A stretch of 9,417 nt of DNA from JANWHF01 sp036276235 (GCA_036276235.1 DATBDZ010000122.1:1-9417); one strand, 5' to 3'. Shown: positions 1 through 6,868, counted from the stretch's first letter. The notes: generated from the letters alone by a model not told the origin. Numbers and translations: made by a program.

Positions 1-109
1 TGAGCGGCATACGGGGAATTTCCGTGAAACGCATCCGCCGCAGGGTGTAACTCGGCGCGACGTCCATCAGGGCGAGGTCCGCCACGACGATCACCATGAC
101 GGCGATCAT
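1..109 (-). CDS. N-terminal part of an unrecognised protein, cut by the window edge
   Basis: An open frame on the minus strand starts at an ATG at 107-109 and runs off the left edge with 36 complete codons and no stop. An in-frame TAG lies seven codons upstream of this ATG, so the start is at or near here; a second in-frame ATG sits at codon 5. Of the 36 third codon positions 31 are G or C by my count, well above the competing frame that starts at an ATG at 120-122, which is why this frame is preferred. The first 16 residues are very hydrophobic (MIAVMVIVVADLALM) and are followed by an Arg-containing stretch, as in a membrane anchor or signal-like segment. No Shine-Dalgarno motif is visible. 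It lies downstream of rpoN on the same strand, separated by the palindrome at 151-203. I do not recognise the family, and the fragment is too short to name a function. Confidence 0.45.
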   Translation of the reverse strand, partial: MIAVMVIVVADLALMDVAPSYTLRRMRFTEIPRMPL

Positions 110-150
110 CGATAATCGCCATATATTCGGCTATCGATAACAAAACCAAC

Positions 151-203
151 GGCGGGCAGTGTCCGCCCTACGAAATGCAGTCGTAGGGCGGGCACTGCCC
201 GCC
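151..203. repeat. Strong palindrome (23-bp stem, 7-base loop), REP-like or terminator
   Basis: The left arm 151-173 and right arm 181-203 are reverse complements over 23 bases with a single T/C difference, which would be a G-T wobble in one strand, around the loop AATGCAG at 174-180. The arms are built on GGCGGGCAGTG and its complement. The element lies just past the rpoN stop and before the next minus-strand gene, so it could end rpoN transcription. The T runs on either side are short (TTTT at 206-209 on plus; a GGTTTTG on minus), so it is not a textbook intrinsic terminator. Palindromes of this composition are often dispersed in intergenic regions of bacterial genomes as REP-type repeats. 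Only one copy is visible here, so repetition is inferred. Confidence 0.75.
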
Positions 204-227
204 GCCTTTTGTCGTACGCGCTTCTTC

Positions 228-1733
228 CTAAAACTGTCGCCGCTGGCGGGCCGTCGCGATGTGCAGAATCTTGCGATACTTGGCGACTGTCCTTCGCGCC
301 AGATCGATCCCCTGGGCCTTCAGCTTCTCCACGATCTCATCATCATTCAGCGGATTCTTCTTATCCTCGTCATCGACGATTCCCTTGAGCTTTTCCTTGA
401 CGGCGTCCCAGCTCATGTCTTCCCCGTCGGCGCTGGTGGTGCCGCCGGAGAAGAACCGCCGCAGCGGGAAAACGCCGCGCGGGGTTTGAATCCATTTCTC
501 GCTCACGGCCCGCGAGACGGTGGCGACGTGAATCCCAAGTTGGTCGGCCACCTGGATCATCGGCAATGGCCGCAGATGCTCGGGGCCTTTATCGAAGAAA
601 TCGCGCTGGGCATCCACCACCGCCCGAATTACCCGCATGATCGTGCTCTTGCGCTGCTCAATGCTCTCCAGCAGCCAGCGCGCGTTGCGCATGTTGTTGG
701 CAAGGAATTCGCGGGTCTTCTTGTCCTGCTTTTTATCCTTCAGCCACTTGCGGTATTTGGCGCTGATCGAAAGACCCGGCGAGGGGTCGTTGGTCATTTC
801 GATTTCGTAGGCATCCGTATCTTCGTCGTAATAGATCAGTGCATCGGGGGTAATTGAGGGGGCATCGTCGCCGCCGATTTGCTTGCCGGGATAAGGATGC
901 AGGCGGCTGAGCCGATGCACCGCCGCTTGGATATCTTCGATGCTACGGCCGAGGCGCTTGCTGATCTGCGGATAGCGATTCATCTCAAGGTCCTTGAGAT
1001 GCTCGGTGATCAGCGCGCGTTCCAGCTCAAAGTCATGCCCGCGCGAAGCTTCCTCGTCATTCTCCAGGGCCTCGAGCTGGAGCATCAGGCATTCGCGAAG
1101 ATTGCGCGCCCCGATGCCCGCCGGCTCGAGCGTCTGCACCAGCCGCAATGCTTCCTGCAGATCAGCGATCGGCAGCGGCGTTTTGGACTCCTTTGAGACA
1201 ATCTCAAAATCGGCGCGGAAATACCCCTCGGCGTCGATCGAGTTGATGATCGCTTCGCCGGCCCGTCGAATCGCCGGCGGACATTCCACAAACGCCCACT
1301 GCCCCAGCAGATGCTCGGTGAGCGTCGCACCGCGGGCGGCGGTGTTGTTCATCGCGTCAAGCTTTTTGTCGCGCTCCCCATCGTAGCTGGACGGACGGAT
1401 ATAGGTGTTGGTCTGAAAATCGTCGCTTTCGAGGTAGTCGCTAAGGCGGTTAAGGCGCTCAAAGTCTGCCGCGCTATCGCCGCCGTCCTTCACCACCAGC
1501 GCGCGCTCATCTTCGGTACGGTCGGCACGGGCGTTATCGTCGGAATCGGGGATCTGGATCAGATCAGTTTCGCCCGGGGTGAGTTCCAAAACGGGGTTAT
1601 TCTGAAGTTCCTGTTCGATGCGTTCTTCGAGTTTTTGGAGCGGAAGCTGGAGAATCTCCATGCTTTGGATCATCCGCGGCGTCAGTATCTGCCGCAGCTC
1701 CGGCCGCATTCCCAGTGATTGAGTTAACTGCAT
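228..1733 (-). CDS. rpoN: RNA polymerase sigma-54 factor (RpoN)
   Basis: This is the alternative sigma factor that directs RNA polymerase to -24/-12 promoters and needs AAA+ enhancer-binding activators to open them. All regions are present in 501 aa, slightly longer than the E. coli protein (477 aa). Region I (about 1-50) has the typical start MQLTQSLGMRPELRQILTPR followed by MIQSMEILQLP. An acidic region II covers about 52-115. The core-binding domain of region III contains the hallmark LEPAGIGARNLRECLMLQL at about 202-220. The helix-turn-helix at about 394-414 (VADQLGIHVATVSRAVSEKW) is followed by the conserved QTPRGVFPLRRFFS. The RpoN box ARRTVAKYRK lies at 479-488 near the C-terminus. The ATG at 1731-1733 fits the family N-terminus. 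No ptsN, hpf or lptB homologue is adjacent inside the window. Translation start signals are weak, with no clear Shine-Dalgarno. Confidence 0.98.
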   Translation of the reverse strand: MQLTQSLGMRPELRQILTPRMIQSMEILQLPLQKLEERIEQELQNNPVLELTPGETDLIQIPDSDDNARADRTEDERALVVKDGGDSAADFERLNRLSDYLESDDFQTNTYIRPSSYDGERDKKLDAMNNTAARGATLTEHLLGQWAFVECPPAIRRAGEAIINSIDAEGYFRADFEIVSKESKTPLPIADLQEALRLVQTLEPAGIGARNLRECLMLQLEALENDEEASRGHDFELERALITEHLKDLEMNRYPQISKRLGRSIEDIQAAVHRLSRLHPYPGKQIGGDDAPSITPDALIYYDEDTDAYEIEMTNDPSPGLSISAKYRKWLKDKKQDKKTREFLANNMRNARWLLESIEQRKSTIMRVIRAVVDAQRDFFDKGPEHLRPLPMIQVADQLGIHVATVSRAVSEKWIQTPRGVFPLRRFFSGGTTSADGEDMSWDAVKEKLKGIVDDEDKKNPLNDDEIVEKLKAQGIDLARRTVAKYRKILHIATARQRRQF

Positions 1734-1790
1734 ATTCTTGCCACACTTACACGCACTCCGCCCACCGGGGCACGTCTTTTGCTACGGTTA

Positions 1791-1819
1791 ACTATATCAT
1801 TGCTTTGGGCGGCTGACCA
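1791..1819 (-). promoter_or_regulatory. Candidate housekeeping promoter of rpoN
   Basis: Read on the minus strand, TGGTCA (plus 1814-1819; 4 of 6 matches to TTGACA) lies 17 bases before TATAGT (plus 1791-1796; 5 of 6 matches to TATAAT). Transcription would start near 1784, giving a leader of roughly 50 bases before the rpoN ATG. No sigma-54 type GG-N10-GC element was noticed here. The assignment rests on consensus matching only. Confidence 0.45.
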
Positions 1820-1863
1820 CGGGGAAAAAATGGAATCTGTGCGGATCATCAAAGTGCCTTCAA

Positions 1864-1894
1864 TTGAATTCGACAAACCCTTGGGCATTAAGAT
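1864..1894 (+). promoter_or_regulatory. Weak candidate promoter of the 90-aa ORF
   Basis: TTGAAT at 1864-1869 (4 of 6 to TTGACA) is followed after 19 bases by TAAGAT at 1889-1894 (4 of 6 to TATAAT). The hexamer ends 11 bases before the ATG at 1906. Spacing is longer than ideal and the matches are modest, so this alone would be unconvincing. It is recorded because stronger hexamers sit at the same distance from the ATGs at 2462 and 4172. Confidence 0.25.
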
Positions 1895-1905
1895 AAACTA
1901 CTGAC

Positions 1906-2178
1906 ATGGTCGGCAGCGAAATCGAAACACAGATACTCGGGCGAGTTATTTGCCCCGATTCCGGCAATTTGCCGCCGCAGGTTGCCAAGGAGCTTTTGAA
2001 CTGGCGCTTTGACGAGTCTGACGCTGCACGGATGACTGAACTGTCGATGAAGGCTCAGGACGGAGCACTTTCAGAGGCAGAGCGGGAAGAATTGGAAGGC
2101 TTTATCAATGTCAGTCACTTCATCGCGCTGATGCAATCCAAAGCCAGAATCTCGACGCTCACAAGGGCCCCAATCTGA
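1906..2178 (+). CDS. Small HNH-associated protein, likely rearranged at its C-terminus
   Basis: This encodes a 90-aa soluble protein, mostly charged helices, with the pattern ILGRVI-P-SG-LPPQVAKELL then ARMTELSMKAQDGALSEAEREELEGFINV and finally ALMQSKARIS. I recognise this layout from short planctomycete proteins of unknown function commonly encoded just upstream of an HNH endonuclease; that is memory of a family, not a search. The following DNA encodes the tail of such an HNH protein, which supports the pairing. The last residues (TLTRAPI) are probably not native: after ARIS the reading passes into sequence that in another frame encodes the HNH tail, so the normal end appears replaced by deletion. 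No transmembrane segment, signal peptide or DNA-binding motif is evident. The ATG at 1906 has no Shine-Dalgarno but lies 11 bases after a TAAGAT hexamer. The function is unknown; a partner or regulator of the nuclease is possible. Confidence 0.7.
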   Translation: MVGSEIETQILGRVICPDSGNLPPQVAKELLNWRFDESDAARMTELSMKAQDGALSEAEREELEGFINVSHFIALMQSKARISTLTRAPI

Positions 2179-2405
2179 GCGGCATCGATTCGCTAACGGG
2201 GCAAGTGGTAGTTTTGTTCAATCCCAGGCGCGACAGGTGGTCAGAGCAGTTCTGTTGGCGCGGCGCTCTCATCGTCGGGCTCACGCCGATGGGGCGTGCA
2301 ACAATCTCTGTGCTGGACATCAATGGTCTGTTTCGACTGAGAGTCCGGGAGTCGCTCATCAGGGAAGGGAACTTTCCACCGCCCAGCGACCCACTGGAGC
2401 AGTGA
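2157..2405 (+). pseudogene. C-terminal remnant of an HNH endonuclease
   Basis: A frame open from at least 2157 to the TGA at 2403-2405 reads AHKGPNLSGIDSLTG, then LFNPRRDRW, then GLTPMGRATISVLDIN. This matches the region directly after the last zinc-binding CxxCN segment in a common HNH endonuclease family (pattern KGPN-GIDP-TG---LFNPR--RW--HF---GLT--GRAT---L-N). The catalytic His-Asn-His core and zinc cysteines that should precede it are absent: upstream is the end of the 90-aa ORF in a different frame. The fragment (about 82 codons) overlaps that ORF by roughly 20 bases. An internal GTG at 2205 could in principle start a 66-aa product, but without the active site it would not be a nuclease. 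The simplest reading is a gene truncated by deletion of its front part. The residual frame is intact, so the event may be fairly recent. Confidence 0.75.
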
Positions 2406-2421
2406 TGTCACTGTTTGCGTT

Positions 2422-2450
2422 TTCACGGAGTGATCGGGATAAGCTATCAT
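2422..2450 (+). promoter_or_regulatory. Candidate promoter of the ABC importer
   Basis: TTCACG at 2422-2427 (4 of 6 to TTGACA) and TATCAT at 2445-2450 (5 of 6 to TATAAT) are separated by 17 bases. Transcription would start near 2457, only about five bases before the ATG at 2462, so the message would be nearly leaderless, in keeping with the lack of a Shine-Dalgarno. No clear inverted repeat of the Fur/Zur type was found overlapping it. Confidence 0.45.
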
Positions 2451-2461
2451 CGTTTACATCC

Positions 2462-3286
2462 ATGCCTAATCTGGTTGACATCACTTCCCTCGATTTCGCC
2501 TATGGCCAGCAAACCGTTCTGCAAAACATTGATCTGGCGATATCCGCTGGCACGACGCTTGGCCTGATCGGCCCGAACGGCGGCGGGAAGACGACACTTA
2601 TCCGCCTGCTGCTGGGCATGCTCGAGCCGACCGGCGGCACGATCCGGATCGGCGGGCTTACGCCGATCCAGGCGGTGCGGCGGGGGGATTTGCTCGGCTA
2701 CCTCCCGCAAAACCCGCGCGTGCCGGCGCAGTTTCCGATCAGCGTGCGGCAATTCGTTCGCCTCGGATTGGTCGGCAAAACCGGAATGCTCCGCAGCCAT
2801 AGCCACCACGATTTGGATTTCGTCGAGTCATTGCTGCCGCGCGTCGGCATCGCCGATCTGGCCGAGCGCCCGATCCATGCCCTCTCCGGCGGCCAACTCC
2901 AACGCGCCTTCATCGCCCGCGCGCTGGCACCAAGCCCAAAACTCTTGCTATTGGACGAGCCCACAACCGGCATCGACCGTGGCGGACAGCAGCGGTTTAT
3001 TGAGTTCATTGCCGAATTGAAAGGAGATTTGGGTCTGACGATTGTCTTTGTCAGCCACGATCTACGCGCGGTTTCGTCCATATCGGATCGGATTGCGTGT
3101 TTGAATCAGACATTGCACTATCACGATGTGCCGGATCATTTGCCTGCCGATTTGGTCTATCGCATGTTCGCGTGTGACCTGGAAGCAATGGGCATTAGGG
3201 GAGGACATGTATGCACGCACGGAGCTGATGAACCCCATTCGCACCCGTTAGAGACTGTCACACGTCGCCATGCACCGACACCCTGA
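2462..3286 (+). CDS. ABC transporter ATP-binding protein, zinc/manganese type
   Basis: This is the cytoplasmic ATPase of an importer of the ZnuC/MntB type (274 aa). Visible motifs are Walker A GPNGGGKTT (37-45), Q-loop Gln83 in LGYLPQNP, the signature LSGGQ (141-145), Walker B LLLLDEP (161-167) and switch His199 in VSHD. The start at 2462 was chosen because MPNLVDITSLDFAYGQQTVL aligns with the usual beginning of such ATPases; the open frame extends upstream only through the HNH remnant. The permease gene begins 15 bases after the stop and belongs to the metal-importing ABC-3 family, which suggests Zn2+ or Mn2+ as substrate. The C-terminal tail has a possible metal-binding cluster (H249, C251, H253, H259, H261) that could sense or buffer the metal. 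No solute-binding protein gene is present in this window. The exact metal cannot be told from sequence. Confidence 0.93.
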   Translation: MPNLVDITSLDFAYGQQTVLQNIDLAISAGTTLGLIGPNGGGKTTLIRLLLGMLEPTGGTIRIGGLTPIQAVRRGDLLGYLPQNPRVPAQFPISVRQFVRLGLVGKTGMLRSHSHHDLDFVESLLPRVGIADLAERPIHALSGGQLQRAFIARALAPSPKLLLLDEPTTGIDRGGQQRFIEFIAELKGDLGLTIVFVSHDLRAVSSISDRIACLNQTLHYHDVPDHLPADLVYRMFACDLEAMGIRGGHVCTHGADEPHSHPLETVTRRHAPTP

Positions 3287-3301
3287 GTACCATCCGCGAT
3301 T

Positions 3302-4159
3302 GTGTCCTCGATCACCCCTCCCCTTATCGCTGGCTGCTCCCTCGCGGTCGCTTGCGCGACGCTGAGCATCTTCGTCATCTCACGACGCTGGGCGCTGCTG
3401 GGCGAAGGGATCAGCCATAGCGGCTTTGGCGGCGCCGGAACCGTTTGGCTCTTGATGCTTCTCTTTCCCTCGATTGAACACTCAACATGGCCCACCTATG
3501 TGGGCGTGGTCATTGCTTGCCTGGCGACCGCGTTTGCGATCGGCTTTCTCACTCGCGGGGGCCGGATCAACAGCGATGCGGCAATCGGAATCTTCATGGT
3601 CGCTTCACTTGCCTGGGGATTTCTCGCCCAGCAAGTGTTCGTTCACGTGCGGCAATTCAATCCGGTCGCCTGGAACATGCTCCTCTTTGGGCAATTCGAC
3701 ATAGGGTTGGAATTCGCGATCGGCGCTGCCGCCATCTGCGCGGCGGTGGTGGGTGTTGTTGCATTTCTCAGCAAGGAGATCATCGCCTATTGCTTCGACC
3801 CCACCATGGCGCTTGCCGCCGGCGTTCGCGTCGGATTCATCCATTATCTTCTGATGACACTCGTCGCGCTAACGATCATCGTTGGCGTCAGTGTCGCAGG
3901 AAGCGTGTTGGTCACCGCATTGCTCGTCCTACCGGGTGCTTCGGCGGTTTTGCTGAGCGATCGGCTTCGCAGTTCGATCGCCGCATCCATATTGATCGGC
4001 CTGGCCGGGGCAATCGGCGGGTTGCTCATTCATTTTTGGCGTGATTTTGTCCCTCGAGGGCCGGCAATCGTGTTGGTGCTTTTCGCCGAATTCCTCATCG
4101 CTTACGCCTATTCCCGCTTCGCGCGGCGGGTTCGCCTTTCGCCTGCGGTTTCCCTATAA
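3302..4159 (+). CDS. ABC-3 family metal ABC transporter permease (ZnuB/MntC-like)
   Basis: This is the inner-membrane channel subunit pairing with the preceding ATPase (285 aa, very hydrophobic, about eight membrane helices). Family landmarks are RRWALLGEGISHSGFGG (29-44), equivalent to the RRLALIGDALSHA region; DAAIGIFMVAS (92-102); FDPTMALAAGV (165-175); and the conserved VGVSVAGSVLVTALLVLPGASA region (about 194-215). The start is GTG at 3302: an in-frame TGA, the stop of the ATPase itself, lies only 15 bases upstream and no ATG intervenes. The N-terminus before the first helix is shorter than in many relatives. There is no clear Shine-Dalgarno, so translation may be coupled to the ATPase gene. 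The C-terminus (RFARRVRLSPAVSL) ends in a basic cytoplasmic tail. The stop codon overlaps the TATAAT proposed as the gyrA promoter. Confidence 0.93.
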   Translation: MSSITPPLIAGCSLAVACATLSIFVISRRWALLGEGISHSGFGGAGTVWLLMLLFPSIEHSTWPTYVGVVIACLATAFAIGFLTRGGRINSDAAIGIFMVASLAWGFLAQQVFVHVRQFNPVAWNMLLFGQFDIGLEFAIGAAAICAAVVGVVAFLSKEIIAYCFDPTMALAAGVRVGFIHYLLMTLVALTIIVGVSVAGSVLVTALLVLPGASAVLLSDRLRSSIAASILIGLAGAIGGLLIHFWRDFVPRGPAIVLVLFAEFLIAYAYSRFARRVRLSPAVSL

Positions 4160-4160
4160 T
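4155..4160 (+). promoter_or_regulatory. Perfect -10 hexamer upstream of gyrA
   Basis: TATAAT at 4155-4160 overlaps the permease stop codon and ends 11 bases before the gyrA ATG. A poor -35 (TTCGCC at 4131-4136, 3 of 6, spacing 18) is all that can be seen. If used, transcription would begin about five bases before the ATG, giving an almost leaderless gyrA message independent of the transporter operon. Confidence 0.45.
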
Positions 4161-4171
4161 TCTGCTCATTC

Positions 4172-6868
4172 ATGGAAGAGACCAAACCCCCCGCAGACCG
4201 CATTGAAGACCTGCAAATTGAACAAGAATTGCAGGATAGCTACCTCACGTACGCCATGAGCACCATCATGGACCGGGCGCTGCCCGATGTCCGTGACGGG
4301 CTTAAGCCCTCGCAACGCCGCATTCTCGTGGCGATGAATGATCTGAACCTGCGGCCGGGCTCCAAGCATCTCAAATGCGCCAAGATCGCCGGCAATACCA
4401 GCGGCGATTATCACCCGCACGGCGAATCGATCGTTTACCCCACGCTGGTCCGTCTGGCCCAGCCCTGGTCATTGCGATATCCGCTGGTCGATGGGCAGGG
4501 CAACTTCGGCTCCACCGACGGCGATCCTCCCGCCGCCATGCGATATACCGAGGCGCGGCCGACTGCAGTCGAGCAGGAGATGATGGCGGATCTCAACCTC
4601 GATACGGTTGATTTCCAGCCTAACTACGACGAGCGGCTCATGGAGCCGACCGTTCTTCCCAGCAAATTCCCCAACCTGCTGGTGAATGGCTCAACGGGCA
4701 TTGCCGTCGGCATGGCGTGCAATCTTTTGCCGCACAATCTGCGCGAGATTTGCGACGCCATCGTGAAGGTGATCGATGAGCCGGAAATCTCGCTCGATGA
4801 ATTGCTCAAGATCGTCCCCGGCCCGGATTTCCCGACCGGCGGCATCATCTGTGGCCGCGATGGAATCGTCGAAGGGTATCGCACCGGCCGCGGGCGGGTC
4901 ACGCTTCGCGCCAAAATCCGCACCGAAGAACAAAAGAACGGCCGCATGTCGGTCGTCATCGACGAGATGCCGTACGGCGTCATTCGCAAATCGATCATGG
5001 AATCGATCGGCGAATGCGTGAAGAAGGATCTGATCACCGATATCTCAGCCGCCAACGATGAATCGGGGCGGCAGCATGCGGTGCGGATCGTGGTCGATCT
5101 GAAGCGCGATGCCGATCCGAATATCGTCATCAATCAGCTTTTCCAATACACGCCGTGCCAGATCACGGTGAGCATGATCAACATCGCACTGGTGAACCGC
5201 CAGCCGCGCACGATGGGGCTCAAGGAGCTGATCCAGCACTTCGTCGCGCATCGCAAGGAAGTCATTACTCGCCGCACGCGCTTCCAGCTCCGCAAGGCGC
5301 AGCAGCGCGAGCATATCCTGGAAGGCACAATCTTCGCCGTCTGCGATATCGATGAAGTCATCCGCCTGATCCGCAGCAGCAAGACGCGCGAGGAGGCCAT
5401 CGAGAAGCTGATGATCCAGGGCTTCCGGATCGATCCCAAGAGCGAGATCAGCAAACGACTGCCCGAGCGCATCACGCTGCGGCATCCGGAGATTTTCGCC
5501 GCCGAGCCGGGGGCGGCGGTGCCGCCTTTCCGCGTCTCGCGCGCGCAGGCCGAAGCCATCGGCCGCTTGCAGCTCATTCAGCTCGTCGGACTCGAAATCG
5601 ACAAACTCGTCAGCGAATACCAGCAGGTGGCGGAGGAGATTGAGGAATACGAGCGCATCCTCGGCGACGAAGCGTATCTCATGGACATCATCCGTGAAGA
5701 CACGTACGAGATGAAAGAAAAGTACGGCGACGAACGCCGAACTGAGATCACCGGCGCCGTGTCGGCGATGAATCTCGAGCATCTGATCGCGCGCGAGGAA
5801 GTTGTCGTCACCGTCAGCCACGGCGGCTATGTAAAACGCCTGCCGACCGACACCTATCGCGCCCAGACGCGCGGCGGGCGCGGGATCAAAGGCACCGAAT
5901 CCAAGGAAGGCGATTTCGTCGAGCATCTGTTCGTCGCCAACACGCACGATTATCTGCTCTTCTTCACCAACCAGGGCCGCGTCTACGAGCGGCGGGTTTA
6001 TGATGTCCCCGAAGGCTCGCGCACCAGTCAGGGAAGATCGATCGCCAATCTGCTGGAATTTCAGCCGGATGAAAAAGTCGCCAACGTCCTGGCGGTTCGC
6101 GATTTCACCAAGCAGGAACAATTCCTCATCTTCGGCACCCGCAAGGGCGTCGTAAAAAAAACCGCGCTCTCCGCCTACGGCAACATCCGCACCAACGGCA
6201 TCATCGCCATCGGCCTCGAAGAGGGCGATGAACTGATCGGCGTCGAGATCACCAACGGCCAGGATCAAATCCTGCTCGGCACCCGCCACGGCATGGCGAT
6301 CCGCTTCGTCGAGACCGACGTGCGCGCGATGGGCCGCCCCGCGGGCGGAGTGAAGGGGATCGAGCTGGAAGAAACCGACGCCGTCGTCTCGATGATCGTC
6401 GTTCCCCACGAGCGCGACCTGACGACGTGCATGGTGCTGACCGCCTGCGTGAACGGCTTCGGCAAGCGCACGCCGGTCGAGGATTACCGCCTGATCCGCC
6501 GCGGCGGCAAGGGCGTCATCAACATCAAAACCACGGACCGCAACGGCGACGTTGTCGGCATGGGCGCCGTCTGCGACGAAGACGAGCTGATGCTCATCAC
6601 CGAGCAAGGCATCCTCATCCGAACCAGAGTCAGCGAGATCCGCGAAACAGGGCGTAATGCCGCCGGCGTAAAACTCATCAAGCTGGACGAAGGCGACAAA
6701 CTCGTCGCCATGGCCCGCGTCGATGCGGATGGTTCGCCGAAGGATGATGGGGGAACGACTGCTACGGAAGCCACTGTGGAGCCGACAACGCCGCCGGAGG
6801 CGGAAGAAAATAAATCGACTGACGATGGTCAGTCCACGGAAAAGGATGGCGATACGGAGCCGGCGTAG
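4172..6868 (+). CDS. gyrA: DNA gyrase subunit A
   Basis: This is the DNA-breaking and rejoining subunit of gyrase, which with GyrB introduces negative supercoils (898 aa; E. coli has 875). The breakage-reunion domain covers about 1-530, with YAMSTIMDRALPDVRDGLKP near the N-terminus and catalytic Tyr125 after Arg124 in AMRYTEAR. The quinolone region reads HPHGESIVYPTLVR (81-94): Ser86 corresponds to E. coli Ser83, while Pro90 stands where E. coli has Asp87. The C-terminal DNA-wrapping beta-pinwheel carries the GyrA box QTRGGRG (565-571), which marks it as GyrA rather than ParC. Later blade repeats include RRGGKGVINIKT and the terminal GRNAAGVKLIKLDEGDKLVAMARV. About 45 residues of acidic, Thr/Glu/Asp-rich tail follow. 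The ATG at 4172 has no Shine-Dalgarno but sits just after a TATAAT. gyrB is not adjacent. The stop is 3 bases from the convergent toxin-like gene. Confidence 0.97.
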   Translation: MEETKPPADRIEDLQIEQELQDSYLTYAMSTIMDRALPDVRDGLKPSQRRILVAMNDLNLRPGSKHLKCAKIAGNTSGDYHPHGESIVYPTLVRLAQPWSLRYPLVDGQGNFGSTDGDPPAAMRYTEARPTAVEQEMMADLNLDTVDFQPNYDERLMEPTVLPSKFPNLLVNGSTGIAVGMACNLLPHNLREICDAIVKVIDEPEISLDELLKIVPGPDFPTGGIICGRDGIVEGYRTGRGRVTLRAKIRTEEQKNGRMSVVIDEMPYGVIRKSIMESIGECVKKDLITDISAANDESGRQHAVRIVVDLKRDADPNIVINQLFQYTPCQITVSMINIALVNRQPRTMGLKELIQHFVAHRKEVITRRTRFQLRKAQQREHILEGTIFAVCDIDEVIRLIRSSKTREEAIEKLMIQGFRIDPKSEISKRLPERITLRHPEIFAAEPGAAVPPFRVSRAQAEAIGRLQLIQLVGLEIDKLVSEYQQVAEEIEEYERILGDEAYLMDIIREDTYEMKEKYGDERRTEITGAVSAMNLEHLIAREEVVVTVSHGGYVKRLPTDTYRAQTRGGRGIKGTESKEGDFVEHLFVANTHDYLLFFTNQGRVYERRVYDVPEGSRTSQGRSIANLLEFQPDEKVANVLAVRDFTKQEQFLIFGTRKGVVKKTALSAYGNIRTNGIIAIGLEEGDELIGVEITNGQDQILLGTRHGMAIRFVETDVRAMGRPAGGVKGIELEETDAVVSMIVVPHERDLTTCMVLTACVNGFGKRTPVEDYRLIRRGGKGVINIKTTDRNGDVVGMGAVCDEDELMLITEQGILIRTRVSEIRETGRNAAGVKLIKLDEGDKLVAMARVDADGSPKDDGGTTATEATVEPTTPPEAEENKSTDDGQSTEKDGDTEPA

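Larger units (their letters stand above)
1734..1905. other. Divergent intergenic region between rpoN and the small ORF
   Basis: This 172-base gap separates two divergent genes. It holds the candidate rpoN promoter and, at the right end, weak hexamers TTGAAT (1864-1869) and TAAGAT (1889-1894) facing the small ORF. An A-run (GGGGAAAAAA, 1821-1830) and AT-rich stretches lie between them. I see no tRNA-like fold, CRISPR unit or recognisable riboswitch. Confidence 0.6.

Noticed and set aside
159..857. 232-codon open frame on the plus strand opposite rpoN
   Set aside because: It lies opposite the conserved C-terminal half of RpoN, including helix-turn-helix and RpoN box, and crosses the palindrome; composition is that of an antisense shadow.
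2237..2461. Upstream extension of the ABC ATPase to 349 residues
   Set aside because: The extra 75 residues are an out-of-frame reading of the HNH remnant; the ATPase family start fits the ATG at 2462.
3487..4044. 185-codon Arg/His-rich frame within the permease gene
   Set aside because: Out-of-frame reading of the permease; Arg- and His-rich low-quality composition, no family resemblance.
5045..6607. 520-codon open frame on the minus strand inside gyrA
   Set aside because: It is antisense to a fully supported gyrA; its repetitive Asp/Ala-rich composition is what complementing GyrA codons gives in GC-rich DNA, and it resembles no family.
4172..6868. ParC (topoisomerase IV subunit A) instead of GyrA
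   Set aside because: The C-terminal domain has an intact GyrA box QTRGGRG at 565-571 and the full set of blade repeats expected for gyrase.
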